DNA from: Mumia sp. Pv4-285
Lineage (GTDB): Bacteria > Actinomycetota > Actinomycetes > Propionibacteriales > Nocardioidaceae
Reading direction: 5' to 3'
DNA: 64,000 bases
Assembly (NCBI RefSeq): GCF_041320275.1
Contig: NZ_CP162023.1
Location: 4,402,001-4,466,000, forward strand
The translations under genes were made by a program, and so were the position numbers. The number at the start of each line of letters is the position of its first letter. Positions within the stretch are counted from its first letter, which is position 1. Below, piece after piece: positions 1 to 8,455 of this stretch. Below the pieces are notes generated by a model. That model ran no database searches. It saw nothing but the letters and a program-made list of their open reading frames with translations, and was not told the DNA's origin.

Positions 1-1522
1 CGCGCCCGAGGTTCCACTCCAGCCAGTCGTCGTCCGCGGGCTCCCAGTAGGCGAGCGCACACCCACGGTCCGCCGCCGGCAGGTCGGCGAGCACCGGGAC
101 CGCGTCGTCGGAGAGGTCGGCGAAGTAGGCCCAGTCGATCTTGCCCGTCTCGGCGTACCGCTCGAGGTTGCGCTCGGCGACCCACGCGTCCGGGTTGATC
201 GCCGCCAGGCCCAGCAGCACCACCGCACCGCTCAGCAGCGCGAACCGCGGAAGCCACCTGGCCCGGAGCGCGATGCCGCCGACCAGGACGGCGACGACAA
301 GCAGGCCGAGCCACGCCTCGAACACGTCGACCAGGACCCGGAGCTGGGTGAAGCCGTACGCCTCCTGGTAGACGTGCATGCGGTAGAGCGCCGACGCGAC
401 CACGACCAGCGTCTGCGCGCACAGCAGCCCGAGCGTCCCCCGCAGCCAGGCGCGGTCCGTGGCGGTCTCGCGCGGCGCCCGGCGCGTCGCCGCCCAGACC
501 ACGACCAGCGTCAGCGCGGTCGCGACCGTGAGCTGTCCGAACCCGCGGTGCACGTACTCGGCGTACGTGAGGCCCGTCGTCTCCCGCAGGTACGCGTGCC
601 CACCGAAGACCACCGTCGCCTGGGCGACCAGGAAGACCGCGAACACGGCGTTGACGGCGAGCACCGGCGTCAGCCACTCGAACCGCGCACCGGTCGAGCG
701 CGCGGCAGCGGCCGGTCGGTCGACGCGGGGAGGGTTGAGCGCCAGGTACGCCGCGGCGAGCACCGTGCCGCCGACAGCGACGGTGACGAAGGCGCGGAGC
801 ACGAACGTGTCGATCGTCAGGTCGGGGACGAGCACGTCGACCCACTCGGCGACCAGCGCGTCCGCCGAGACGAAGAGCGCCCCGAACACGAGGAGGCCGA
901 GCACCGACCACACCACCGTACGGAGCAGCGCCGCCCCGTGGCCCAATCCGGTGAGGACGGTCAGCGTCCGTCCCAGCCACGGCAGCCCGCGCAGTCCGGC
1001 GAGCGGCCAGGACAGGCCGGAGAGGACGAAGCCGGGCAGCGAACGAGCGCCGGTGACCGCGCACACGCACACCGCCGCGCCGGCAAGCAGGCACAGCACC
1101 ACGATCCACTCCGCCGCCCGGACGACGCTCGTCGCCGCGAGGAGCACGCAGACCACCGCACAGGCGACGACGAACGGGTCACGACGTCGGTGCTCGGACG
1201 CGAGGATCACCGCACCCGCGCCCATGAGGACGAGGAACGTGCCGATCCCGAGACTGCGGAAGGGCAGCACGATCGCGGCGAGGACACCGACGCCCAGCGC
1301 ACCGAGCAGGACCGCCAGTCGCGCGGGGGTGCCGCGCTCGGGCCAGAAGCTGCCGAAGAGGTCGTCGAGCAGCGGCTGGGCTCCGACCGGCGACGGTGCC
1401 GGGGACGGGTCTCGATCGCTCGTCCTGAGGGACCCGAGCTCGCGAGGGTTGCTCGAAGGGCTTCGCGCCTCGACCAGCGGAGGAAGAGGACGTCCGTGCG
1501 GAGGTGGCGGGACGGGAGTCAT
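1..1522 (-). CDS. DUF4153/DUF4173-family multi-pass membrane protein, partial (internal-start product)
   Basis: This is the product expected if translation starts at ATG 1522, which has AGGAGG 5 nt upstream. About 507 residues are visible. A Pro-rich head (residues 1-50) is followed by at least nine hydrophobic helices, then a soluble tail reaching the window edge. The motif YVHRGFGQL matches the conserved region of the DUF4153/DUF4173 families. Residues 15-38 are encoded by a copy of the dispersed palindromic repeat (1408-1480), so the head may be recent DNA with no conserved role. Function is unknown. The upstream kinase frame has no stop before this start, so it is either a fusion partner or the second gene of a coupled pair. 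Confidence 0.65.
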   Translation of the reverse strand, partial: MTPVPPPPHGRPLPPLVEARSPSSNPRELGSLRTSDRDPSPAPSPVGAQPLLDDLFGSFWPERGTPARLAVLLGALGVGVLAAIVLPFRSLGIGTFLVLMGAGAVILASEHRRRDPFVVACAVVCVLLAATSVVRAAEWIVVLCLLAGAAVCVCAVTGARSLPGFVLSGLSWPLAGLRGLPWLGRTLTVLTGLGHGAALLRTVVWSVLGLLVFGALFVSADALVAEWVDVLVPDLTIDTFVLRAFVTVAVGGTVLAAAYLALNPPRVDRPAAAARSTGARFEWLTPVLAVNAVFAVFLVAQATVVFGGHAYLRETTGLTYAEYVHRGFGQLTVATALTLVVVWAATRRAPRETATDRAWLRGTLGLLCAQTLVVVASALYRMHVYQEAYGFTQLRVLVDVFEAWLGLLVVAVLVGGIALRARWLPRFALLSGAVVLLGLAAINPDAWVAERNLERYAETGKIDWAYFADLSDDAVPVLADLPAADRGCALAYWEPADDDWLEWNLGR

Positions 1523-2557
1523 GGCGTCCTCCTGACGCGTGACGGGGCGGTCGTGGGGGTGGAGCGGGAGGTCGACACTCACGCGGGCACCGTCGGTGCC
1601 GGGCTCGGGGTCGACGAAGCTGATCGTGCCGCCGTGGAGGTCGGTGACCCACCGGGCGATCGCCAGCCCGAGGCCGGTGCCGCCCGTGCCCTCGGCTGCG
1701 TTCAGGGTGCCGAACGGCTCGAAGACGCGGTCACGGTCGGACGGGTCGACCCCGGGCCCACGGTCGTGGACCTCGAGCCGGTAGCGGTCGCCGTGCAGGG
1801 TGACCTTGACGCTCACGGTCTCGCCCGCCGGGCTGTGACGCGACGCGTTGTCGAGGAGGTTGGACACCAGCTGGCGCAGACGGGCAGGGTCCGCGTGCAC
1901 GACGAGGTCGTCCGGATCGACGTGCACCGCGTACGACACGTCGCGCCCGAGGACACGGCTCTCGGCGACCGCGTCGTCCAGAAGGTCGCGCATCTCCACG
2001 CGTTCGGGGACGAGCGGGGCCTTGCCGGCGTCGACGCGGGCGAGGTCGAGCAGGTCCTCGACGAGGCCCACGAGGCGCTCGGCCTGAGCGAGCGCAGCGG
2101 CGAACGAGGCGGGGTCACGAGGACCGACGCCGTCGACCAGGTTCTCGAGGACGGCGCAGAGAGCCGTCAGCGGCGTACGCAGCTCGTGGCTGACGTTGGC
2201 GACCAGCTCGCGTCGTTGCTGGTCGACCTCCGCGAGGTCGCGCGCCATCGTGTTGAACGCGCGTGCCAGCTGGCCGACCTCGTCGCGCGACGTCGCGGTG
2301 ACCCGTACGGCGTAGTCGCCGACCGCCATCCGTCGCGCCGCCGCGGTCATCTCGCGCAGCGGCGACGTCATGCCGACCGCGAGCAGCTGCGTGACCGCCA
2401 GGGCGAGCGCGATCGTCACCGGGATGCTGAGCCAGGCCGGCACCCCGCCGGCCCGCCCGAGGGACGCGACGACGAGCGCGACGACGACGCTCGCGACGAC
2501 CAGCAGACCGAGCTTGACCTTGAGGGAGGTGAGGCCTGCCAGCGGCTGGGCGGTCAC
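1..2557 (-). CDS. Sensor histidine kinase fused in frame to a DUF4153/DUF4173 membrane protein (3' end outside window)
   Basis: The GTG start at 2557 overlaps the stop of the response regulator (GTGA). The first 345 codons form a complete kinase: two N-terminal membrane segments, a HAMP-like linker, an H-box with His124 in VSHELRTPL, an N-box (LLDNASRH), and G-boxes (DRGPGV, GTGLGLAIA). I read every codon from 2220 to 1521 and found no stop. The frame continues through ATG 1522 into a many-helix membrane protein that runs off the window. A normal gene pair would have a stop near 1530. A perfect AGGAGG lies 5 nt before ATG 1522, so the membrane part may also be made separately. The kinase presumably phosphorylates the adjacent regulator; the signal is unknown. 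Confidence 0.75.
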   Translation of the reverse strand, partial: MTAQPLAGLTSLKVKLGLLVVASVVVALVVASLGRAGGVPAWLSIPVTIALALAVTQLLAVGMTSPLREMTAAARRMAVGDYAVRVTATSRDEVGQLARAFNTMARDLAEVDQQRRELVANVSHELRTPLTALCAVLENLVDGVGPRDPASFAAALAQAERLVGLVEDLLDLARVDAGKAPLVPERVEMRDLLDDAVAESRVLGRDVSYAVHVDPDDLVVHADPARLRQLVSNLLDNASRHSPAGETVSVKVTLHGDRYRLEVHDRGPGVDPSDRDRVFEPFGTLNAAEGTGGTGLGLAIARWVTDLHGGTISFVDPEPGTDGARVSVDLPLHPHDRPVTRQEDAMTPVPPPPHGRPLPPLVEARSPSSNPRELGSLRTSDRDPSPAPSPVGAQPLLDDLFGSFWPERGTPARLAVLLGALGVGVLAAIVLPFRSLGIGTFLVLMGAGAVILASEHRRRDPFVVACAVVCVLLAATSVVRAAEWIVVLCLLAGAAVCVCAVTGARSLPGFVLSGLSWPLAGLRGLPWLGRTLTVLTGLGHGAALLRTVVWSVLGLLVFGALFVSADALVAEWVDVLVPDLTIDTFVLRAFVTVAVGGTVLAAAYLALNPPRVDRPAAAARSTGARFEWLTPVLAVNAVFAVFLVAQATVVFGGHAYLRETTGLTYAEYVHRGFGQLTVATALTLVVVWAATRRAPRETATDRAWLRGTLGLLCAQTLVVVASALYRMHVYQEAYGFTQLRVLVDVFEAWLGLLVVAVLVGGIALRARWLPRFALLSGAVVLLGLAAINPDAWVAERNLERYAETGKIDWAYFADLSDDAVPVLADLPAADRGCALAYWEPADDDWLEWNLGR
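1408..1480. repeat. Palindromic repeat copy inside the kinase/DUF4173 reading frame
   Basis: The unit begins GGTCTCGATCGCT and ends CTTCGCGCCTCGACCAGCG. About 40 nt of extra sequence separates the two halves compared with the 30 nt form. It is read in frame and encodes a low-complexity Ser/Pro/Arg segment at the junction between the kinase and membrane domains. Confidence 0.75.
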
Positions 2558-3246
2558 GACGCACTGCCGATCTCGAACGCGTACCCGACGCCGTGCACCG
2601 TCCGGATCCGGTCCGCGCCGATCTTGGCGCGCAGCCCCTTCACGTGGCTGTCGACCGTGCGGGTGCCGGACGCTCCGACCCAACCCCACACCTGGGACAT
2701 CAGCTTCTCCCTCGTCACCACGGTGCCCGGCGACGCAGCGAGGCAGACGAGGAGGTCGAACTCGGTCGGGGTGAGCTTCACCTCCGCGTCTCCGCACCAC
2801 ACCCGGCGTGCCGCAGCATCGACCCGGACGTCTCCGAGCTCGAGCGCCCGTCTGCCGGCGATCTCGGAGGCGCGCTCGACGCGGCGCAGGAGCGCCGACA
2901 CCCGCGCCACGAGCTCACGCATCCGGAACGGCTTCGTGAGGTAGTCGTCGGCTCCCACCCCGAGGCCGACCAGCACGTCCGCCTCGTCCGCCCGTGCGGT
3001 CAGCATCAGCACCGGCACCGGTCGCTCGGCCTGGATCCGGCGACAGACCTCCAGGCCGTCGAACCCGGGCAGCATGACGTCCAGGACGACGACGTCCGGG
3101 GCGTGCTCGACGAACGCGGCGACCGCCGAGGGGCCGTCGGCGGCGCGAAGCACCTCGTACCCCTCGACCTCGAGACGGTCGGAGACGGCCTGGTTGATGA
3201 CCGGGTCGTCCTCGACGACGAGGACCCGACGGCTGGGGTTGCTCAT
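2554..3246 (-). CDS. OmpR/PhoB-family response regulator
   Basis: A 230-residue DNA-binding response regulator. The receiver domain (about 8-120) has the acidic pair EDD near residue 12, the phospho-acceptor Asp56 in VVVLDVMLPG, the Thr in LMLTAR, and the Lys in DDYLTKPF. A winged-helix output domain (about 135-228) has the usual LTPTEFDLL and RTVDSHVKGLRAKI signatures. The kinase gene follows with a 4-bp overlap, so the two are co-transcribed and presumably partners. The targets are not evident from sequence. Confidence 0.95.
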   Translation of the reverse strand: MSNPSRRVLVVEDDPVINQAVSDRLEVEGYEVLRAADGPSAVAAFVEHAPDVVVLDVMLPGFDGLEVCRRIQAERPVPVLMLTARADEADVLVGLGVGADDYLTKPFRMRELVARVSALLRRVERASEIAGRRALELGDVRVDAAARRVWCGDAEVKLTPTEFDLLVCLAASPGTVVTREKLMSQVWGWVGASGTRTVDSHVKGLRAKIGADRIRTVHGVGYAFEIGSAS

Positions 3247-3317
3247 GCTCGAATGCTAGGAGCGCTGCCGGCCGGGAGGCGGGGACGACCTGTGAAGGTT
3301 CTGTGCAGGTACGGGCG

Positions 3318-5399
3318 TCAGCCCTCGTCGTCGCGACGGCGCAGCCCCTTGCCGGCCCACAGAGCCCCGCCTCCGACCACCGCGAACGCGCCTCCGAGCA
3401 GCAAGGCGGCCAGCGCCGTACCGCCGGTGTCGGGCAGCTCGCCGCTGTCGCCGGTGCTGTCGTCACCCGTGCCGTCGCTGGGGTCGGACGGCTCGTCGGC
3501 AGGAGGGTCCGGCGTCCCGGCCGAGCCGCCGGGGGATGCTGTCGGGCCGGTGGTCGGCGCCGTCGGTGGCGCCGTGGTCGCGACCGCACGGACGACGAAG
3601 TCCTGCCCGCCCGCGACCTCGCCGGCATCGGTGATCGTCACGGTCAGCGTCGCCTCTCCGACGACCTCGTACCCGTCGGGCGGCGTCACGTCGATCGTGT
3701 ACGTCCCAGCCGGCAGGTCGCCCAGGTAGTAGCCTCCGTCCTCGTCGGTCGTCAGGGTCACCGGCTCGCCCGGCCCGTCGACCACGACCGAGACGCCCGG
3801 CTGCGGCCCGTCCTCACCGGTCACCTGCCCGCCGAGCGACCCCGGTCGCGTCAGCGCGAAGTCTTGACCGGTCACGTCGTCGTCGCCGACGGTCACGTCG
3901 CCGAGCGGCGGTTCAGGGTCGTACCCCGCCGGTGGCTCCACGGAGATCGCGTAGCCGTCGCCGGGAGGGACACCGTCGAACGTGTACGTGCCGTCCGCGC
4001 CGGTGACGGTCGTGACCGCCGGTCCACCGCCGTCAGGCGTCAGGGTCACGATCACCCCGCCGAGCCCCTCGCCGCCGCCGGTCACCGTGCCGCTCACCGA
4101 CACCGGCGCGGTGAGCACGAAGTCCTGGCCGGTCACCGGCGCGTCGTCCACGGCGAAGGGCGGCCGCTCGGTGGTTCCTGTGTAGCCAGCAGGCGGCTGG
4201 ACACTGACGACGTAGCCGGACCCGACCGGGTTGTCGTCGAAGAGGTAGCGGCCCTCACCGTTCGTGGTGGTGGTGATCGTCCCTCCGCCGGGCCCCTGCA
4301 GGGTCACCGTCACCCCAGCGAGCGGGGTACCGTCGTCGTCGGTCACCGTGCCCGACACAGGCTGCGGGACGATCTCGCGGACCTGGAAGGGCGGCACGGT
4401 CGTGTCGTCGCTCGCATCCGCGAGCTGCTCTGCCGGACCGACGACGGCGCAGACCTCGGGAGGCTCGACGACGACGCGGTAGCCGACCTGAGAGGCGACC
4501 TCGCCGAACGAGTACGACCCGTCCGCGGCGACCGGCGTCGTGCCGAGGTCACGACCGTTCTGGTCGAGCAGCCGGACCGTCGTCTCGTCGAGCGGGCACT
4601 CACCGGCACCGGTGGAGACGTCGGCGACCGACCCTGCCATGGCGTGCGTCCGGTTGAAGAACCACGTCTGGTACGACGGGAACCCCGAGCGCTGGACGAA
4701 GGAGACAGTCAGCGACCGCAGCCGAACCGTCGGCTGGAACCATCCGGACGCGCCGATCGAGTCCAGGGCATCGGGGTTGCCTGTCAGCGTGCGTGTCGCC
4801 GGATCCCAGTCAGGCACGTCGGCGATGCTGGCCGTGCAGCCGTTCGGCCGCGGCGTGCCGAACTCGCATGCGTTGAACCCGCCCTGGTACCCGAGTTCAG
4901 CACCGGTCGCCGCTCGGACCCCGCCCGCGCCTGTCACGGCGACGGCGCTGATCGTCACCGCGTCGGCGTCGACGTCGCCGAACGCGAAGCCCCACTGCTG
5001 CGCGGGCGTCGGACTCGCGAACGCGTACGTGGTCGTCGATGGGGCCGTCGCGTTGTCCGCCTTCGGTCGCAGCACCACGTAGGGCGTGCCTTGGCTCGAC
5101 CCGTACGCCTGGCCCACGGGGGTCGCCGCGTTGAAGAATGCGGACGTGGCGGGGCCGACGTTGCCACCGCGCGAGTCCGACGTCACGTCGGCCGCCGGGA
5201 AGCCGAGGCCGGACAGCGTCATGACCCCGGTGTAGGCGTTGGACGAGCCGCTGAATGCGCCCCAGGTCCCGTACGCGCTCGCCACGGCACCGGCGGGACC
5301 ACCGAAGACCGCCTGGCCGATGAGCAGGCCGACCACGCCGGCGGCGAGCGCAGCCTTGCCCAGAGCGCGCTTCTGCCTGAGCCTCCCCCGAGACGACAT
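3318..5399 (-). CDS. Sortase-anchored (LPXTG) surface protein with Cna-B/SdrD-like repeats
   Basis: A cell-wall surface protein of 693 residues. I chose ATG 5399 because the signal peptide (Arg/Lys-rich, then AALAAGVVGLLIGQAVFG) follows directly; a start 23 codons further upstream would add an unlikely leader. Residues about 40-300 form a secreted domain typical of the N-terminal part of surface adhesins. Four Cna-B/carboxypeptidase-regulatory-like beta modules follow, each opening with SGTVT or GGQVTG and containing the GYxVxVxPPxGY pattern. The tail is a Pro/Thr/Ser/Asp spacer, the sortase signal LPDTG, a hydrophobic helix, and a basic end. A structural or adhesive role is inferred. No sortase gene is visible in the window. 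Confidence 0.9.
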   Translation of the reverse strand: MSSRGRLRQKRALGKAALAAGVVGLLIGQAVFGGPAGAVASAYGTWGAFSGSSNAYTGVMTLSGLGFPAADVTSDSRGGNVGPATSAFFNAATPVGQAYGSSQGTPYVVLRPKADNATAPSTTTYAFASPTPAQQWGFAFGDVDADAVTISAVAVTGAGGVRAATGAELGYQGGFNACEFGTPRPNGCTASIADVPDWDPATRTLTGNPDALDSIGASGWFQPTVRLRSLTVSFVQRSGFPSYQTWFFNRTHAMAGSVADVSTGAGECPLDETTVRLLDQNGRDLGTTPVAADGSYSFGEVASQVGYRVVVEPPEVCAVVGPAEQLADASDDTTVPPFQVREIVPQPVSGTVTDDDGTPLAGVTVTLQGPGGGTITTTTNGEGRYLFDDNPVGSGYVVSVQPPAGYTGTTERPPFAVDDAPVTGQDFVLTAPVSVSGTVTGGGEGLGGVIVTLTPDGGGPAVTTVTGADGTYTFDGVPPGDGYAISVEPPAGYDPEPPLGDVTVGDDDVTGQDFALTRPGSLGGQVTGEDGPQPGVSVVVDGPGEPVTLTTDEDGGYYLGDLPAGTYTIDVTPPDGYEVVGEATLTVTITDAGEVAGGQDFVVRAVATTAPPTAPTTGPTASPGGSAGTPDPPADEPSDPSDGTGDDSTGDSGELPDTGGTALAALLLGGAFAVVGGGALWAGKGLRRRDDEG

Positions 5400-5477
5400 G
5401 ATGGGGACGCTAGCGGCTGATTGTCTGGCTTGTCCGATTGTTTGCACAATCTGCTCGCCCACGCGCATCCGCTACCA

Positions 5478-5515
5478 TCACCTGCGTGACATGCTCGATG
5501 TCACATCACAGGTGA
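5478..5515. promoter_or_regulatory. Nested inverted repeat upstream of the hydrolase gene
   Basis: GTGACAT (5486-5492) and ATGTCAC (5498-5504) are perfect 7-bp arms with a 5-bp spacer. They are flanked by TCACCTG (5478-5484) and CAGGTGA (5509-5515), a second matching pair. The array ends just before the ribosome site of the gene at 5528. It looks like an operator for a dimeric repressor; the regulator is unknown. A 5' leader hairpin is the alternative. Confidence 0.5.
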
Positions 5516-5527
5516 CAGGAGGCCTCG

Positions 5528-6319
5528 GTGAGCATCGTCTACTCCCGACGCGGAACCGGCGAGCCGCTCGTGCTCGTCCACGGGATCGGCCACCGCAAGG
5601 AGGCGTGGAACCCGGTCGTCGACCTGCTCGCCGCCCACCACGACGTCATCGCGATCGACCTGCCAGGATTCGGGGCGTCGCCCGCGCTCCCCAAGGTGGG
5701 AGCCGACTCGATGGTCGACTTCGTCGACGCGCTCGAGAAGTTCGTCGCCGATCTCGGCCTCGTACAGCCGCACGTCGTCGGCAACTCGCTCGGCGGTGCG
5801 ATCGCCCTCGAGCTGGCGGCACGAGGAACGGTTCGTACGGCCACCGCGCTGTCGCCGGCCGGGTTCTGGACCGAGCCGGGTCGCCTGTGGGCGTTCCTGC
5901 TGCTCATGAGCCTCAAGGGCACGTCAGGAGCGCCCGACAAGGTGGTCCGCGGCATCGCGACCCGACGCTGGGCGCGCGCCGCGGCGATGTCGACGCTGTT
6001 CGCCCACCCCGGACGCATCGAGCCCGACGACTTCCTCGGCGACACCTTCGCGCTCCGCGACTGCACGGCGTTCACGCGCGTGCTCCGGTCGGGCGCGAGA
6101 TACCGCTACGACGGGCGCCCGTCGGTCCCGACGACGGTGGCCTGGGGGACGAAGGACCGGATCCTCCTGCCGTCCCAGGCCCAGGAGGCGCGCCGACGGC
6201 TGCCCTGGGCCACCCACGTCTCGCTGCCCGACTGCGGTCACGTCCCGATGATCGATGCGCCCGAGCTGATCGCGGACCTGGTCGTCGAGCAGGCCCGCGC
6301 CGCCCGCGCCGCCGCCTGA
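5528..6319 (+). CDS. Alpha/beta-fold hydrolase
   Basis: A 263-residue cytoplasmic alpha/beta hydrolase. The oxyanion region is LVLVHGIGHRKEAW (residues 15-28), the nucleophile elbow is GNSLGG with Ser87, the acid is the Asp in WGTKDRIL, and the catalytic His is in CGHVPMI near the C-terminus, so the triad is complete. Translation starts at GTG 5528 behind a strong AGGAGG (5517-5522). The substrate cannot be predicted. It is a single gene between a divergent LPXTG gene and the convergent narK, with a possible operator upstream. Confidence 0.9.
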   Translation: MSIVYSRRGTGEPLVLVHGIGHRKEAWNPVVDLLAAHHDVIAIDLPGFGASPALPKVGADSMVDFVDALEKFVADLGLVQPHVVGNSLGGAIALELAARGTVRTATALSPAGFWTEPGRLWAFLLLMSLKGTSGAPDKVVRGIATRRWARAAAMSTLFAHPGRIEPDDFLGDTFALRDCTAFTRVLRSGARYRYDGRPSVPTTVAWGTKDRILLPSQAQEARRRLPWATHVSLPDCGHVPMIDAPELIADLVVEQARAARAAA

Positions 6320-6363
6320 GCTCGCTGCCTGCGCCGCCTCCTCCGCCGCTTCATCGTTAACTT

Positions 6364-6439
6364 CCGTTGGGCCCCACGCAGAGGCGCTGCCCCACCGGAG
6401 ATTTCAGGTGGGGCACGCACTCTCCGTGGGGCCCAACGG
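6364..6439. terminator. Large nested hairpin between convergent genes
   Basis: The outer arms are CCGTTGGGCCCCACG (6364-6378) and CGTGGGGCCCAACGG (6425-6439), 15 bp and perfect. The inner arms are TGCCCCACC (6388-6396) and GGTGGGGCA (6407-6415). The hairpin sits between the convergent hydrolase and narK genes, which fits a two-way terminator, although no T-tract follows either arm. Confidence 0.55.
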
Positions 6440-6465
6440 AGAGTGAACCGAGGTGACCGACGCGG

Positions 6466-7692
6466 TCAGGCTCTGCGACGACCGGCGGGACGTTCGCGGA
6501 GTCCGATCAGGGTGAACAGGAACGCGGCCACGGCGGTCGCGCAGAGCAGGATCAGACCGATCGTGTACGTCTGGTCCTGCTCGTTGTACGTCGCGCCCAT
6601 GACCAGCGGCGGGAAGAACCCGCCGAGCCCGCCCGCGGCGCCGACCAGCCCGGTGACCGACCCGGTCTTGTCGGCAGGCGCGCGTTGCGCGACCCAGGCG
6701 AACACCGAGCCCGACCCGAGCCCGAGGAACGCGGCCATCAGCACGAACGAGATGCCCGCCGGCCACTCCGGCTCCGGTCGCAGCGCCAGCACGATCGCCA
6801 TGACAGCGGCGCCCGCGAGGGACACGAGGGTGACCGCACGGGGCCCGACCTTGTCCGACAACGTCCCGCCGATGGGCCGCGCGATCACGGCCGCGATCGC
6901 GAACCCCGCCGTACGCTCACCCGCTTCCGTGAGGTCGTACCCGTAGGTCACGACGTCGCCGAGGTACGTCGGCAGGTACGTCGAGAACGCGACGAAGCCG
7001 CCGAACGTGACCGCGTACAAGATCGCCATCTGCCACGTCACCGGCTCCTTCAGCGCCGACATCAGCTTCGGTGCCGCCGGCTCGGTCGACGGGGTCCAGC
7101 GCGGGGAGTCCCGCATGAACGCCCAGCAGATCCCCGCGGTGATCAGCAGAGCGACGGCGATGATCACGTGCGTCGTCATGTAGCCGAAGTTCTCGACGAA
7201 GCGCGGCGTGAAGAACGACGACAGAGCCGTTCCGCCCATGCCGGCGCCGAACAGCCCCGTCGCGAAGCCCTGCCGCGGCTTCTCGAACCAGGCCTTCACC
7301 GTCGGGATGCCGACCGCGAACGTCGTGCCGCCGATGCCGAGGAAGAAGCCGAACAGGATCAGCAACGGGTACGAGTTGGCCTCGCCGGCGACCGCGACCA
7401 GCACCACGAACGGAGCCGTCAGGACCAGCAGCACCGTGAACAGGAACCGGCCGCCGTACCGGTCGGTCAGCGTGCCCGCCGCGATCCGCCCGAGCGAGCC
7501 GACGATCACCGGTACCGCGACCAGGAACGACTTCTGGTTGGCGCTCAGGTCCATGTCGACGGCGTACCGCCCGGCCAGCGGGCCGATCATGTTCCACGCC
7601 CAGAAGCTGATCGCGAACGCCCACGTGGCGAGGATCAGGTTGCGCGTCTGGTCGGCCTTGACGAGTGCGGGCCCCTCGGTCGCGGTGGTCAC
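6466..7692 (-). CDS. narK: NarK-type nitrate/nitrite transporter (MFS)
   Basis: A 408-residue, 12-helix major facilitator transporter and the last gene of the nitrate reductase cluster. The first half carries the MFS loop motif (GRIAAGTLTDRYGGR) and the nitrate-porter signature (GTTFAVGIPTVKAWFEKPRQGFATG is its core region). The second signature region, around GLVGAAGGLGGFFPP, is also present. The start is GTG 7692, with GGGGAG 7 nt upstream, just after the narI stop. It likely imports nitrate or exchanges it for nitrite at the membrane to feed the cytoplasm-facing NarG active site. A hairpin follows the stop codon. Confidence 0.93.
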   Translation of the reverse strand: MTTATEGPALVKADQTRNLILATWAFAISFWAWNMIGPLAGRYAVDMDLSANQKSFLVAVPVIVGSLGRIAAGTLTDRYGGRFLFTVLLVLTAPFVVLVAVAGEANSYPLLILFGFFLGIGGTTFAVGIPTVKAWFEKPRQGFATGLFGAGMGGTALSSFFTPRFVENFGYMTTHVIIAVALLITAGICWAFMRDSPRWTPSTEPAAPKLMSALKEPVTWQMAILYAVTFGGFVAFSTYLPTYLGDVVTYGYDLTEAGERTAGFAIAAVIARPIGGTLSDKVGPRAVTLVSLAGAAVMAIVLALRPEPEWPAGISFVLMAAFLGLGSGSVFAWVAQRAPADKTGSVTGLVGAAGGLGGFFPPLVMGATYNEQDQTYTIGLILLCATAVAAFLFTLIGLRERPAGRRRA

Positions 7693-7717
7693 GTGGTCTC
7701 CCCTGGTTCGGTGGACA

Positions 7718-8455
7718 TCAGCGGTCCCGGTCCCGCGTGCCGACGGGGTCCCAGCCGGGTCGCGGTGCGCGGGCGGTCGGGATGTCGTCGCGGCTGCGGT
7801 AGACGATGTACGGACGGAACAGGTAGTGCAGGGGCGCCGTGAAGGCGTGCACGAGCCGCGTGAACGGCCAGATCGCGAACAGCGCCAGGCCGACCAGCAC
7901 GTGCACATGGAACGAGGTGGACGCAGCCGCCATCGCGTCGACGTCGGGCTGGAGGACGAACAGGCTGCGGAACCACGGCGAGACCGTGTGCCGGTAGTCG
8001 GTGACGTCCGGGTCGAACACGCTCACGACGGTGGTCGCGAGCCCGGCGACGATCGCGGCCAGCAGCACGACGTACATGAGCTTGTCGTTCTTCGTCGTGG
8101 CCATGAACACCGGGCCGGTCTTGCGGCGCCGGTAGATCAGCAGCGCGACACCGACCAGCGTGGCGAAGCCGGCGACGGCCCCGAGCGAGAGCGCCATCAC
8201 GTGGTACATGTGCTCGCTGACGCCGACCGCGTCCGTCCACGACTCAGGGATCAGCAGCCCGACGACGTGCCCGACCACGACGACGAGGATCCCGAAGTGG
8301 AACAACGGCGACGCGACCCGCAGCAGCTTCGACTCGTACAGCTGCGAGGAGCGCGTCGTCCACCCGAACTGGTCGTACCTGTAGCGCCACAGCAGACCGC
8401 CGAAGAACACCACCAGGACCAGGTAGGGGATGACGCCCCAGAGGACGGTTCTCAT
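7718..8455 (-). CDS. narI: Respiratory nitrate reductase, gamma subunit (cytochrome b)
   Basis: A 245-residue membrane cytochrome b with five predicted helices. It passes quinol electrons to NarH through two b-type hemes. Candidate heme-ligand histidines are in FHFGILVVVVGHVVG (helix 2) and FHVHVLVG...LVHAF (helix 5), as in the NarI family. ATG 8455 overlaps the narJ stop by 4 bp (ATGA). Longer upstream starts read through the narJ gene in a shadow frame and are not credible. Confidence 0.95.
   Translation of the reverse strand: MRTVLWGVIPYLVLVVFFGGLLWRYRYDQFGWTTRSSQLYESKLLRVASPLFHFGILVVVVGHVVGLLIPESWTDAVGVSEHMYHVMALSLGAVAGFATLVGVALLIYRRRKTGPVFMATTKNDKLMYVVLLAAIVAGLATTVVSVFDPDVTDYRHTVSPWFRSLFVLQPDVDAMAAASTSFHVHVLVGLALFAIWPFTRLVHAFTAPLHYLFRPYIVYRSRDDIPTARAPRPGWDPVGTRDRDR

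Noticed and set aside
374-2944. An 856-codon open frame on the plus strand, rich in Arg, Asp, His and Gln
   Set aside because: It is the shadow of the kinase/DUF4173 and response-regulator genes; the composition is typical of an antisense frame in high-GC DNA and no domain is recognisable.
5401-5480. A possible sigma-70 promoter with TTGCAC (5442) and TACCAT (5473)
   Set aside because: The gap is 25 nt, much too long for a normal promoter.
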